NCBI RefSeq assembly: GCF_009834125.1
Contig: NZ_CP047146.1
Span: 6,627,501 to 6,691,500, forward strand
DNA: 64,000 bases
Reading direction: 5' to 3'
Source of the DNA: Streptomyces sp. GS7
Lineage (GTDB): Bacteria > Actinomycetota > Actinomycetes > Streptomycetales > Streptomycetaceae
A program made the translations under genes and the position numbers. Positions 35,226-43,526 of the stretch are shown piece by piece; position 1 is the stretch's first letter; the number at the start of each line of letters is the position of its first letter. The notes beneath the pieces were generated by a model. It was not told the DNA's origin and searched no databases. It saw only the letters and a list, made by a program, of their open reading frames with translations.

Positions 35226-36824
35226 TCAGGCCGCCTCTCCCGCCGCGTTCGCCGGCCCGCCGCCGCCCATGTCCCCCTCGGGCAGCAGCCCCGCCCGCCA
35301 CAGATGGTGCAGGGCGTACGCGCCCCACGGCCGCCATGCCCCCGGCGTCCGCACCGCCCCTTCGGCGCCCACGTCCGGATCGCCCATCCCCCGCATCCGG
35401 ATGTACGCCGCGGCGCGCGGCCCCACGCCCGGCAGTTCGGCCAGCGCGCGTGCGGCGGCTTGGCGGTCCGCTCCGGGATCCAGCCGGAGGGCGCCGTCGG
35501 CGAGCGCGGCACACAGTGCGCGCACCGGCTCCGGCACCCCCGGACCGGTCAGATCCGCGGCCGCGGGGAAGAGATGGGTCGGCCCGCCGTCCGCCTCACC
35601 GGCCCGCTCCCCCAGCAGCCCCGCACCGCCGTCCGCCCCGCACAACGGCGTGCCGTGCGCCCGGACCAGCTCCGCGGCGCGCTCCGGCGGGCCGTCCAGC
35701 ACCGTCCGTACGGCCAGTTCCTCCGGGTCGACGGCGCCCGGCGAACGCAGTCCCGGGCGCTCGGCGACCAGCGGGCCGAGCAGCGGATCCGCGCCCAGCC
35801 GCTCGACGACGGCGTACGGATCCGCGTCGAGGTCGAAGAGCCGGCGCAGCCGCTGCACGGCCGTCGGCAGATCCCGCAGATCGGTCAACCACAGCCGGCA
35901 GTCCAGCCAGCCGCCGTCGGTACCCCGCGCCGCCGGGCACACCAGCCCCGCCGGCGGCCGGCTCCGCCCGCCCGGCCCGGCCGGCTCGTCGACCTCCGCG
36001 ATGCCGATGCCGTACGGGAGCCGCACCGTGCGGCGGTAGGTGCGGCGGTGGGGACGGGACGCCTCCCGCGACCCCCGGGGGTCCCCCACGGGCCGGAACC
36101 CCCGTACCTCCTCGACGCCCGGCACCGCCCGCGCCTCCAGGAAGTCGAAGACCTCGGTCGCGGCGTACGGCCCCCGGTGGGCGAGCCGCAGGGGAATCCC
36201 GCCGGGGGCGGCGCCGCCGGCCTCCGCGCGGTGCCCGGCGGCGCCGTCCGGCCGTCCCGCCCCCGGGCCGCCGCGCGCGGCTCGCAGTTCGCTCGGCGTC
36301 CCGGCGTAGATCTCGCGCATGGTGTCGTTGAACTGCCGGATGCTGGCGAACCCGGCGGCGAAGGCCAGCTCGGTGACCGGCAACGCGGTGGTCCGCAGCA
36401 GCACCCGGGCGGTGTGCGCCCTCCGGGCGCGGGCCAGCGCCACCGGGCCCGCGCCCAGTTCCGCGGTGAGCTGCCGCTGGACCTGGCGGGTGCTGTAGCC
36501 GAGCCGCCGGGCGAGCCCGCCGACACCCTCGCGGTCGACCACGCCGTCCTCGATGAACCGCATGGCCCGGCCGACCAGGTCCGCGCGGACGTTCCACTCC
36601 GCGGAACCCGGTGCGGCGTCCGGCCGGCACCGCCGGCAGGCCCGGAACCCGGCCGTCTGCGCGGCGGCGGCCGACGGGAAGAACCGCACGTTCCCCCGGT
36701 TGGGAGTGACGGCGGGGCAACTCGGCCGGCAGTAGATCCCGGTCGTCGTCACCGCGAAGAAGAACTCCCCGTCGAACCGCGCGTCCCGGCTCGACACCGC
36801 CTCGTACCTGGTCTCGTCGTCCAT
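35226..36824 (-). CDS. Ada/AlkA fusion: methyl-accepting AraC regulator plus DNA-3-methyladenine glycosylase
   Basis: 532 residues from ATG at 36824. Domain order: Ada zinc/methyl-transfer domain with Cys32, Cys36, Cys63 and Cys66 ('TTTGIYCRPSCPAV', 'FRACRRCRPDAAPG'), where Cys32 is the expected methyl acceptor; AraC-type helix-turn-helix ('GVGGLARRLGYSTRQVQRQL', 'ELAFAAGFASIRQFNDTMRE'); then the AlkA N-domain and helix-hairpin-helix glycosylase domain ('ARALAELPGVGPRAAAYIRM', 'GMGDPDV' with the catalytic Asp region). It senses methylphosphotriesters, activates the adaptive response, and excises alkylated bases. It is fused as in many actinobacteria. The O6-methylguanine transferase domain is not in this protein or its neighbours. 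Confidence 0.93.
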   Translation of the reverse strand: MDDETRYEAVSSRDARFDGEFFFAVTTTGIYCRPSCPAVTPNRGNVRFFPSAAAAQTAGFRACRRCRPDAAPGSAEWNVRADLVGRAMRFIEDGVVDREGVGGLARRLGYSTRQVQRQLTAELGAGPVALARARRAHTARVLLRTTALPVTELAFAAGFASIRQFNDTMREIYAGTPSELRAARGGPGAGRPDGAAGHRAEAGGAAPGGIPLRLAHRGPYAATEVFDFLEARAVPGVEEVRGFRPVGDPRGSREASRPHRRTYRRTVRLPYGIGIAEVDEPAGPGGRSRPPAGLVCPAARGTDGGWLDCRLWLTDLRDLPTAVQRLRRLFDLDADPYAVVERLGADPLLGPLVAERPGLRSPGAVDPEELAVRTVLDGPPERAAELVRAHGTPLCGADGGAGLLGERAGEADGGPTHLFPAAADLTGPGVPEPVRALCAALADGALRLDPGADRQAAARALAELPGVGPRAAAYIRMRGMGDPDVGAEGAVRTPGAWRPWGAYALHHLWRAGLLPEGDMGGGGPANAAGEAA

Positions 36825-37035
36825 CACCCGCCCAGTGTGCGCGGCCCGACCGCGCCCCCACCGGCGGAAATCGGACACGGCGCTCGCACCCGCACGAGGC
36901 GCGGAACCCGACCGGGCACGGACCGGACGGGACCGTGCACGGGCGGGAGCGGGCACTGAACGGACGGGACGGGGCACGGTCGAAGCCCGGCGCGAAAAGG
37001 ACCGGGCACGCGGGCCCCCGAGCCCCGCCGCGGGC

Positions 37036-38211
37036 TTACCTCCCCTTCCCCCGCTTCCGCTCCGTCATGTGCCGTCCCAGCGCCTGCTTCTGCTTCCACT
37101 CGCGTCGGCGCTCGGCCCGCAGCCGGGCGTCCGTCTTGGCGACGATCCACTGGTTCTCGCGCTGGAGCTTGCGGTAGCTCTCCATCCGACGCTCCGTCAA
37201 CTCACCGCTTTCGACGGCCTCCCGGACCGCGCAGCCGGGCTCCGCCCCGTGCGCGCAGTCGGGGAAGCGGCACCGCTCCGCCAGCTCCTCCACCTCCGCG
37301 AACGTCCGGGCCAGTCCGCCCTCCGCGTCCCACATCCCGACGCCGCGCAGCCCCGGCGTGTCGATGAGCACCCCACCGCCGGGCAGTACCAGCAGATCCC
37401 GGGTCGTCGTGGTGTGCCGCCCCTTGCCGTCCCGGTCGCGGATCGCCTGCACATCCTGTACGTACGCGCCGACCAGCGCATTGGCCAGCGTGGACTTCCC
37501 GGCTCCGGAACGCCCCAGCAGTACGGACGTGCCGCCGGCGAGCACCGCGCCCAGCACGTCGATCCCGTCCCCGGTCGCCGCGCTGACCGCCAGCACCTGC
37601 ACTCCGGGCGCGGGGCCCTCCGTGTCCGCGACGAGATGGCCGACCCCGGCCGGGTCCCCCGCCAGGTCCGCCTTGGTCAGTACGACCAGCGGCTGCGCCC
37701 CGTTCTCCCCTGAGAGCGCGGACCCGTGCACCGGTCCCTCACCCGTCGAGCCGGACATCGCCAGCGCGAGGAACCGCTCGATCCGCCCGAGGTCCAACTG
37801 CTCCGCGAGCGACACGCAGATGACGATGGTGTCGACGTTGGTGGCCAGCACCTGGCCCTCGGAACGCTTCGACGACGTGGACCGCACGAATGCCGTGCGG
37901 CGGGGCAGCAACGCCCGCACCACACCGTCGACATGGTCGCCCACACGACCGTTCGCGAAGTCGATGACAGCCCAGTCACCGGTGCACGGCACCCGCATCG
38001 GGTCGCTGGTCGCCACCAGCGCGGTATCCGCCAGGACGGTACGGATGCCGTCGCCGTCGGGCACCGCCGCATCCACGCGACCACGGTCCACGCGGACGAT
38101 ACGGCCGGGCACGAACCCCTGCCCGGCAAAGGGGGTGAAGCTCTCCGCGAACCCGTCATCCCAGCCATAGGCGGACAGCGGATGCGCGGAAGACACAGTC
38201 AGGTCGAACAA
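37036..38211 (-). CDS. rsgA: Ribosome small-subunit-dependent GTPase A
   Basis: 391 residues. The frame begins at a TTG at 38211 (AAGGG about 8 nt upstream); a GTG five codons in is an alternative start. An OB-fold N-terminal domain precedes a circularly permuted GTPase: G4 'VVLTKADLAG', G5 'VSAATGDGI', then G1 'LLGRSGAGKSTLANAL' and G3 'LIDTPGLRGVGMWD'. A C-terminal zinc knuckle follows ('CRFPDCAHGAEPGC'). RsgA checks late maturation of the 30S subunit. A small ORF with a very strong ribosome binding site lies 71 nt upstream on the same strand and may be co-transcribed. Confidence 0.93.
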   Translation of the reverse strand: MFDLTVSSAHPLSAYGWDDGFAESFTPFAGQGFVPGRIVRVDRGRVDAAVPDGDGIRTVLADTALVATSDPMRVPCTGDWAVIDFANGRVGDHVDGVVRALLPRRTAFVRSTSSKRSEGQVLATNVDTIVICVSLAEQLDLGRIERFLALAMSGSTGEGPVHGSALSGENGAQPLVVLTKADLAGDPAGVGHLVADTEGPAPGVQVLAVSAATGDGIDVLGAVLAGGTSVLLGRSGAGKSTLANALVGAYVQDVQAIRDRDGKGRHTTTTRDLLVLPGGGVLIDTPGLRGVGMWDAEGGLARTFAEVEELAERCRFPDCAHGAEPGCAVREAVESGELTERRMESYRKLQRENQWIVAKTDARLRAERRREWKQKQALGRHMTERKRGKGR

Positions 38212-38282
38212 CGGGATGACCCTTCAGGAAGGAGCGGTCCCGGCCACGCGCACAACGCGCGAGAAGAGAAAGGGAAGTTGAA

Positions 38283-38354
38283 TCAGCCGGAGACCACGGA
38301 GGTGAAATTGATGATCTTCTGGACGCGGGCAGCGCCCCTCGCAACGACAGTCAT
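38283..38354 (-). CDS. Small ORF (23 residues) upstream of rsgA
   Basis: ATG at 38354 is preceded by GGGAGGTGA at 6-nt spacing, nearly the full anti-16S complement. The frame runs 23 codons to TGA at 38283. It begins MTVVARGAARVQKII and ends in FTSVVSG: basic in the middle, hydrophobic at both ends, plausibly an amphipathic helix. The stop lies 71 nt before the rsgA start. I do not recognise the peptide. It could be a leader peptide tuning rsgA translation or an independent small protein. The strength of the initiation signal is the main evidence that it is translated. Confidence 0.55.
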   Translation of the reverse strand: MTVVARGAARVQKIINFTSVVSG

Positions 38355-38593
38355 CAGTACTCACCTCCCGGTTTCCTCAACAGCCGACGGCACCATCAAA
38401 GCGCCGTCCACGACGTCGTCGACGTTAGACCAGTCCCACGCCGCGGCACCAACCGTTTTCCCGACGCAGACCGTGGGCCCCTTCTCCGGCTCCCCGGGGC
38501 CTTGGCCCCCGCCTCGGAATCCTTGTCATCGCCGCCCACCTCCCATGGGTCAGTGCGTACGCCTTGCACACGAGTCGAGCAGGCGCGTCCGCG

Positions 38594-39463
38594 TCACCCG
38601 ACATCGCCGGCAAGATCCACCGGACGTTCCTTCCGGAGCGCGGATACGGCTCCGCGAACGGAACTGACCAGGGCCGCGACAGCAGCGGTGACGGTGACGA
38701 CGGCGAGAACGGACGGCACGGGGGCGTCGGGCACGTCACCGGTATCCATGACCAACGCCGTGACGGTCGCCACACCGGCGATGCCTATCGTGGTCACGGC
38801 GAACGCCATCGCAACACCGAGCAGGGCGAGTACTCGCAAGGTCTTGGCGGAAGGTCGGCACCGGGTGACGACGACGGCGGGCGTCACCGCCACGGCCGTC
38901 AGGAACGCCGCCGGACCGACCCATCCCAGGGCGAACAGCCAGGGCCCGTCGACCAGGTAGCGGAGCATCAAGGCCCACACTCCGCCGAGTAGCACGGGTA
39001 CCAGTGCGAGAGGAGCCAGCAACGGGCGCCACGCGGCCCAGTTGCCGGTTCTGGCGGTTTCCGCGAGGAGCGACAGGGCGCCGACCAGCGGGATGAGTCC
39101 ACTGCCGTCGGTGGCGTACTGCGCCATGTCCAACAGAGGCCGGACCCAGTCTGCCGAATCCGGCCGCAGTTGTTCGGTCAGGACGATGTGCAGCAGCGGC
39201 AGGACACAGAGCGCGGCCCACCAACTGACCCAGGTGGTGGCGACACTTGCCTGCATGCGGCGACGGCGCCGTTCCGCGGGCTCGTTGGGCATCACCGGGC
39301 GAAGCCACGCCCGGAGAGCGCCGACGAGAAGGTCTGCGACCACGCGTGGGCCGGTGCCGGTGTCCTCGACCAGTGCTTCGAGTTCAGGGCCGTAGCGCTC
39401 CCGGAACGCGGGAGGGTATACCCGCAAGGCCAACCTGCCGGCCATGTTGGTCATGTTGGTCAT
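38594..39463 (-). CDS. Membrane protein partnered with a PadR regulator
   Basis: 289 residues from ATG at 39463. The start overlaps the PadR gene's stop by 4 bases (ATGA), so translation is coupled. The N-terminus 'LALRVYPPAFRERYGPELEALVED' is a motif common to actinobacterial membrane proteins encoded next to PadR genes. About six hydrophobic segments follow (roughly 75-95, 115-135, 145-165, 180-200, 220-245, 255-270). Function unknown; possibly a sensor or stress component whose expression is set by the PadR protein. Confidence 0.8.
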   Translation of the reverse strand: MTNMTNMAGRLALRVYPPAFRERYGPELEALVEDTGTGPRVVADLLVGALRAWLRPVMPNEPAERRRRRMQASVATTWVSWWAALCVLPLLHIVLTEQLRPDSADWVRPLLDMAQYATDGSGLIPLVGALSLLAETARTGNWAAWRPLLAPLALVPVLLGGVWALMLRYLVDGPWLFALGWVGPAAFLTAVAVTPAVVVTRCRPSAKTLRVLALLGVAMAFAVTTIGIAGVATVTALVMDTGDVPDAPVPSVLAVVTVTAAVAALVSSVRGAVSALRKERPVDLAGDVG

Positions 39464-39780
39464 GCGCCTGCCACCCCCAGCTTGGTCAGCCCGACATGTG
39501 CGAAGCGGGCCATCGCCCGGAGTCTGTCGTCGAGCACGGTCTCCCCTTCTGCGGTGAGGCGGTAGGGCCGGCGGCGCTCGTCCCCGTCCAACGCCGCGAC
39601 CAGTCCGCTGTCCTCCAGCCGCGAGATCGCGGCATACAGCGTGCCCGGCCCCAACTTGACGGAAGTCTGTTCCTCGACGTCCTTGATGATCGCGTAGCCG
39701 TGCTTGGGGCCGTCGGCCAGGCTGGCCAGGATCAGCAGCGCGGGTTCCGCCCATCCGACGCGGTCGCGTTGACGCGGCAT
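39460..39780 (-). CDS. PadR family transcriptional regulator
   Basis: 106 residues, ATG at 39780 preceded by AAGGAGGTG. PadR winged helix: 'ALLILASLADGPKHGYAIIK', 'VKLGPGTLYAAISRLEDSGL', 'RRPYRLTAEGETVLDDRL'. The C-terminal dimerisation helix is short, as in subfamily 2. It is the first gene of a two-gene operon with the membrane protein. Autoregulation through the AT-rich palindrome at 39817-39830 is likely. Confidence 0.92.
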   Translation of the reverse strand: MPRQRDRVGWAEPALLILASLADGPKHGYAIIKDVEEQTSVKLGPGTLYAAISRLEDSGLVAALDGDERRRPYRLTAEGETVLDDRLRAMARFAHVGLTKLGVAGA

Positions 39781-39816
39781 CGGACACCTCCTTCGCTCAC
39801 CTCGACTACTACGTTA

Positions 39817-39830
39817 AACGATATAGCGTT
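39817..39830. promoter_or_regulatory. AT-rich palindrome, candidate PadR operator
   Basis: AACGATATAGCGTT, palindromic except for positions 5 and 10 (AACGnTATAnCGTT), 37 bp upstream of the padR start and overlapping likely promoter elements. One of the few AT-rich spots here. Confidence 0.5.
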
Positions 39831-39991
39831 GTACGGAGTAGTTGTGGAGGTACGGCAGAAGGGACCGCGACCAATCACGGTCGTCTCGAACGTCGTTGAG
39901 GCTTCGTGACGGCCGAACCGCGGTGAACTACCGGTGGTACCGGCCGGCCGTCCCCCGTGGCATGACCATCAGCAACGCCTAGAGTCGCCGC

Positions 39992-40267
39992 ATGACGTGG
40001 AGTGAGGCGGAGTACGTCGAGTACCTGCGGGCCGAGCGACGTGGCTACGCGTGGGTCATGCGCCGACACGGCGGCCTGACACAGCCGGAAGCTTGGGCGG
40101 CCGCCTTGGACCGTTACCCCTATGAGCCAAGTGATGTGCCGCATCGCGGACTTGTCTTCCATGACGAGGCGTGGCACTGGGCGATGCTGGCCATACACGG
40201 AGATCGCTACACGGCGGAGTGCCCCGGGATGGCTCAGCCGTCAGCCGAGTACACGGCTCTTGAGTAA
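39992..40267 (+). CDS. Small conserved-looking protein of unknown function
   Basis: 91 residues from ATG at 39992 (MTWSEAEYVEYLRAERR). Rich in aromatic and charged residues: 'GYAWVMRRHGGLTQPEAWAAAL', 'FHDEAWHWAMLAIHGDRY'. It looks like a small globular helical protein, and composition and third-position GC support coding. There is no ribosome binding site. A TAGAGT -10-like hexamer (39980-39985) lies 6 nt before the ATG, which suggests a leaderless transcript. I do not recognise the family. Confidence 0.7.
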   Translation: MTWSEAEYVEYLRAERRGYAWVMRRHGGLTQPEAWAAALDRYPYEPSDVPHRGLVFHDEAWHWAMLAIHGDRYTAECPGMAQPSAEYTALE

Positions 40268-40454
40268 GAGGTCGTTCCACCGATCAGTCGGCGGTAGCCG
40301 ATGAGTGTTGCCGCGATGCGCCCGCCGCGGGTGGTTCGGCCCGACGGAAGGCGGCAGCGGTGCCGATGAAGTCGTGGGTTCGGTAGGGCATTCTGCGCCC
40401 CGACGTACGCCAGGGACCGGGACACCGACGCCCGCCGCACGAGACCACCATCTC

Positions 40455-40841
40455 CTAGCAGCAGGTGCCGACTCTGTCTCTGCCGGGCAGGACGGTCGGT
40501 GGGTTGGGGTCAGGGGTTTCCCCGGTGTGCATGGCCCAACGCAGTTGGCGTACCCGGGGAATGCGTGTCAGTTGGACGACCAGCCTTTCCAGGGCGGCGG
40601 TCGACGGGCCGTCCGAGGTGAGTGTCACGTGGATGGTGAGGTGGGCGTTGCCGCCCGGTTCAAGGGTGCGGTGGATCTTCAGGCGGACGTCGGTGCCGGC
40701 GAACGCGACGATGCACAGGGCTTTCACCATGCGCTCTATCGGGGGATCGCACACGGCCTGGAGTGTGCAGCGGGTTGGTGTGGGAGGGATGGGCGTGGGC
40801 GTTTCGGGGCGTCGGAAGAGAGGGCGGAACGGAAGGTTCAT
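40455..40841 (-). CDS. Small protein resembling the C-terminal ACT-like domain of MgtC
   Basis: 128 residues from ATG at 40841. After a Pro-rich N-terminus ('PFRPLFRRPETPTPIPPTPT'), residues ~28-115 read 'CTLQAVCDPPIERMVKAL', 'FAGTDVRLKIHRTL', 'LTIHVTLTSDGPSTAALERL' and 'RIPRVRQLRWAMH'. This is a beta-alpha-beta-beta-alpha-beta pattern that resembles the cytoplasmic ACT-like domain of MgtC/SapB proteins, without the membrane part. That assignment is by eye. MgtC is linked to growth in low Mg2+, and the neighbouring transporter has a Mg2+ riboswitch, so a role in Mg2+ homeostasis is a reasonable inference. A decayed paralogue lies at 44163-44513. Confidence 0.6.
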   Translation of the reverse strand: MNLPFRPLFRRPETPTPIPPTPTRCTLQAVCDPPIERMVKALCIVAFAGTDVRLKIHRTLEPGGNAHLTIHVTLTSDGPSTAALERLVVQLTRIPRVRQLRWAMHTGETPDPNPPTVLPGRDRVGTCC

Positions 40842-40971
40842 GGGGACACATCCTGAGCTGATCAGCCGGGTGCATAGGGTCGGTTGGCGGCTACGGCCGT
40901 CGGGGCGGCGTCGGCCGGGCAGGGTTCGTCGTGGCGGCGGAAACCAGGGCTGATGTCGATGGGGCCGAGCG

Positions 40972-41006
40972 CCGCGGACCGGCATCCGGCGCTGGCCGGT
41001 CCGCGG
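40972..41006. terminator. Terminator of the VOC gene
   Basis: CCGCGGACCGG (40972-40982) and CCGGTCCGCGG (40996-41006), perfect 11-bp arms, 16 nt beyond the minus-strand stop at 41023. Confidence 0.65.
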
Positions 41007-41022
41007 GCTGAAGGAGGGCCGG

Positions 41023-41388
41023 TCAGTCGGTGGGGGTGAGGAATTCCAGGCGGTTGCCGGCCGGGTCCAGGCTGTAGAAGCGGCGCTCTCCGGGGTGTTT
41101 GTCGTCCCAGACGACGGGCGCGCGGTGGCTTCTGAGGCGGTCGGCGAGGGCGTCGATGTCCCGCACGCGCAGTGCGGGGTGGGTGCGGGTGCCGGGTCCG
41201 GGGGTCTCGATGCCGAGATGGAGTTGGGCGCTGCCGTGTTCGCCGGTGAGCCAGCAGCCGCCGCGGACCGCGAGCACCGGCGGCCCGGTGACTTCCCGCA
41301 TGCCGAGTAGTTCGGCGTAGAAGGTGCGCAGCGTCGCCCCGCATCCGGCGGGGGCGGTGAGCCGTATGTCGTCGAGCGTGACAAACAT
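41023..41388 (-). CDS. VOC family (glyoxalase/dioxygenase-fold) protein
   Basis: 121 residues from ATG at 41388 (MFVTLDDIRLTAPAG), with GGAAGTGA upstream. Two beta-alpha-beta-beta-beta modules of the vicinal-oxygen-chelate fold: 'FYAELLGMREVTGPPVLAVRGG', then 'QLHLGIETPGPGTRTHPALRV' and 'RRFYSLDPAGNRLEFLTP'. The glutamate in NRLEFL and the histidine in QLHLG are in the usual metal-ligand positions. Reaction unknown; the family covers lyases, resistance proteins and dioxygenases. It has its own terminator and is probably independent of the Mg2+ genes on either side. Confidence 0.85.
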   Translation of the reverse strand: MFVTLDDIRLTAPAGCGATLRTFYAELLGMREVTGPPVLAVRGGCWLTGEHGSAQLHLGIETPGPGTRTHPALRVRDIDALADRLRSHRAPVVWDDKHPGERRFYSLDPAGNRLEFLTPTD

Positions 41389-41528
41389 GGGGGTCACTTC
41401 CAAAAGGCTTTGAACAGCTGGAGTTGAGGTGTCAGGCGCCGGTGTGCCGGCCGGCCTCAAGGTGGCGGCAGACGGCGTCGCCGGTCACGGTGTGCCGGTG
41501 GGCGTGCGGGAATCGGGGCTGGCGGTGC

Positions 41529-41560
41529 CCTCCCGGGGCGGGGCAACCCGCCCCGGGAGG
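41529..41560. terminator. Terminator of the NRAMP-family gene
   Basis: 14-bp perfect stem (41529-41542 and 41547-41560) closed by a GCAA tetraloop, 7 nt past the minus-strand stop at 41568. One of the strongest hairpins in the window. Confidence 0.8.
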
Positions 41561-41567
41561 AGGGTCG

Positions 41568-43217
41568 TTACTGCCCGAGGGCGACCTGGACGATCTTGAT
41601 GACGACCAGGATCATCGCGATGAGCAGGTAGGTGCGCAGGGCGCCCATGCCGATTTTGCGGGTGGTGGACAGGGTGGGCTTGGTGAGGGTGTCCAGTGGT
41701 GGCATCCGCCAGGCGTCGCGGCCGGTGCGGTCGATGGGGTCTTCGTTGGTCGCGGTGCGGCGGCGGGTGAAGGAGTACCCGGCGGCCAGGACGCCCAGGA
41801 CGCCGCAGGCGGCCATGATGTCGATGATCGTCTGGGAGCTGATGTCGGGGAAGAGGACGGAGGCGGTCAGGATGATGGACAAGGTGACCAGGACGCCGAC
41901 CACCGCCGTGGTGAAGGCGTTGGTCTTCGGGCCGTTGACCCAGGGGCCCAGGACGGCCTTGTCGTTGCACAGCAGCAGCAGGAAGACGGAGGCGGACGGC
42001 AGCAGGACACCGGCCAGGGTCTGCACGCCCTGGGTGAGCAGACCGAGCGGGGAGCCGGGGATCAGCACGATCACGGCGGCCACGGCCACCACTCCGGCGT
42101 AGATGGCGTAGAAGCCCTTGGCGCCCTTGACGCCGCGGTGGAGGGAGTGCTTGATGCCGAAGACGTCGCCGATGGCGTAGGCGGTGGAGAGGGAGACGGC
42201 GAAGGCGCCGATGATGGAGGCGTCGAGGAGGGCGATGGCGAAGAGGATGCCGGCGAGTTTGCCGGCGTGGGCTTCGAGGCCGGTGGCGACGCCTGCCGCG
42301 TCGGTGAAGTTGCCGAAGCCCTTGGTTGCGGTGAAGGCGGTGGCGGTGAAGCCCATGATGGCGGCGGCGCCGATGACGACGATGGCGATGCCGATCCACA
42401 GGTCGGCCTTCTCGTAGCGCATGAAGCGGGGGGTGATGCGCTTGTCGATGACGTAGGACTGCTGGAAGAACAGCTGCCAGGGGGCGACGGTGGTGCCGAC
42501 GATGCCGATGATCAGCAGCATGACGGTGGCCAGCTGACCCGATCCGCCGGGCATGGTGGGTACGACGAAGTCGTGGGCCATCTGCGAGGACTTGGGGTGG
42601 ATCATGAAGTACAGCGGGATGAGCAGCAGTGACCCCGCGCACAGGAAGATGGCCACCCGCTCGAACCGGCGGAAGGAGCCGGTGAAGGCGGCGGAGACGA
42701 TGACCACGGCGGCCAGGATCACCGAACCGGCCTTGGGCAGCCCCAGGTAGCCGGCCGCGAGGGTGATCCCGATGAACTCCGTGACCAGGGTGAGGGCGTT
42801 GAGCAGGAACAGGTCGATGACGGAGAACGCGCCCCAGAACTTCCCGAACCGCTCCAGGATGAGGCGGGCGTGCCCCACGCCGGTGACGGCGCCGAGCCGC
42901 AGCACCATCTCCTGGTTCACATACAGCACCGGCACCAACAGCAGAAGCGTCCACAACAGACTCGTGCCGTAGTTCTGCCCGGCCTGCCCGTACGTGGAAA
43001 ACGCGCCCGCGTCGTTGTCACCGACCATCACGATCAGGCCGGGCCCGACTATCGCGAGCAGGGTCTTGAGCTTGGCGGACAGCCCTTGGCGGGGCGCGGT
43101 GTCGTCCACCCTGATGGTGCCCAGCGCGCCACGGATGTCGCCGACATGGGCGTCGTCGAGCACCGCCGTGCGCTGCGACGGAGTCGACGGTGTGGCGGTG
43201 GTGGTGAGGTTGGTCAT
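41568..43217 (-). CDS. NRAMP-related transporter under M-box control, probable Mg2+ importer
   Basis: 549 residues from ATG at 43217, with GGGAGG upstream. About 11-12 transmembrane helices in the NRAMP (SLC11) fold. The metal-binding motifs differ from Mn/Fe transporters: helix 1 reads 'VMVGDNDAGAFSTYGQAG' instead of DPGN, and helix 6 reads 'IGIVGTTVAPWQLFFQQ' instead of MPH. NRAMP-related proteins lacking the conserved Met/His include known Mg2+ transporters (NrmT-type). The M-box riboswitch upstream (43527-43681) senses Mg2+ and normally controls Mg2+ transporters, which strongly supports Mg2+ rather than Mn2+ as substrate. A cytoplasmic linker near the C-terminus ('EDPIDRTGRDAWRMPPLDTL') precedes the last helix. 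Confidence 0.9.
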   Translation of the reverse strand: MTNLTTTATPSTPSQRTAVLDDAHVGDIRGALGTIRVDDTAPRQGLSAKLKTLLAIVGPGLIVMVGDNDAGAFSTYGQAGQNYGTSLLWTLLLLVPVLYVNQEMVLRLGAVTGVGHARLILERFGKFWGAFSVIDLFLLNALTLVTEFIGITLAAGYLGLPKAGSVILAAVVIVSAAFTGSFRRFERVAIFLCAGSLLLIPLYFMIHPKSSQMAHDFVVPTMPGGSGQLATVMLLIIGIVGTTVAPWQLFFQQSYVIDKRITPRFMRYEKADLWIGIAIVVIGAAAIMGFTATAFTATKGFGNFTDAAGVATGLEAHAGKLAGILFAIALLDASIIGAFAVSLSTAYAIGDVFGIKHSLHRGVKGAKGFYAIYAGVVAVAAVIVLIPGSPLGLLTQGVQTLAGVLLPSASVFLLLLCNDKAVLGPWVNGPKTNAFTTAVVGVLVTLSIILTASVLFPDISSQTIIDIMAACGVLGVLAAGYSFTRRRTATNEDPIDRTGRDAWRMPPLDTLTKPTLSTTRKIGMGALRTYLLIAMILVVIKIVQVALGQ

Positions 43218-43222
43218 GAGAG

Positions 43223-43248
43223 CCTCCCGGGTCCCCCGGCGGGGGAGG
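43223..43248 (-). promoter_or_regulatory. Hairpin that would sequester the transporter's ribosome binding site
   Basis: In the transcript, CCTCCC (43248-43243) can pair with the Shine-Dalgarno GGGAGG (43228-43223), with a further GC-rich inner stem. Formation would block initiation at 43217. It may be the expression platform of the upstream riboswitch or respond to translation of the leader ORF. Confidence 0.5.
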
Positions 43249-43358
43249 TTGGGGGTACGCAGCAGCAATCCCCCCTGCGAGCGCGCAGCGCAGCGACCCG
43301 GGACGGCCGGTGGCCGTACGGGTGCCAAGGCAGGTGGGGGAAGGCGCAGGGAAGGTGG

Positions 43359-43436
43359 TTACCGCGTACCGGAGGTCGGAGATGACATACGGATACGGGG
43401 CCAACTGTGGCCCGGACTACTGCAGTTGCCGTCCAT
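43359..43436 (-). CDS. Leader ORF (25 residues) between M-box and transporter
   Basis: ATG at 43436 lies 8 nt after AAGGAGG. The frame runs 25 codons to TAA at 43359, and begins MDGNCSSPGHSWPRIR. Prolines fall at positions 8, 13 and 20. It lies between the riboswitch and the ribosome-binding-site hairpin, 141 nt before the transporter start. Short proline-containing ORFs in mgtA-type leaders are known to couple Mg2+-dependent ribosome speed to expression. Here the idea rests on position and initiation strength only; no homologue is recognised. Confidence 0.5.
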   Translation of the reverse strand: MDGNCSSPGHSWPRIRMSSPTSGTR

Positions 43437-43526
43437 GTCTCTCGCCTCCTTCTGGCCGGGGCGCACGCGGACGCCGAGCGGACACAGCAAAGAGCGCACC
43501 AGTCCCTGATGACCGGCTCACCCCAA

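Noticed and set aside
38283..38354. Calling the rsgA-upstream peptide a phenol-soluble-modulin-like toxin
   Set aside because: Amphipathic character alone is too weak, and no sequence match was recognised. Kept as an unknown small ORF.
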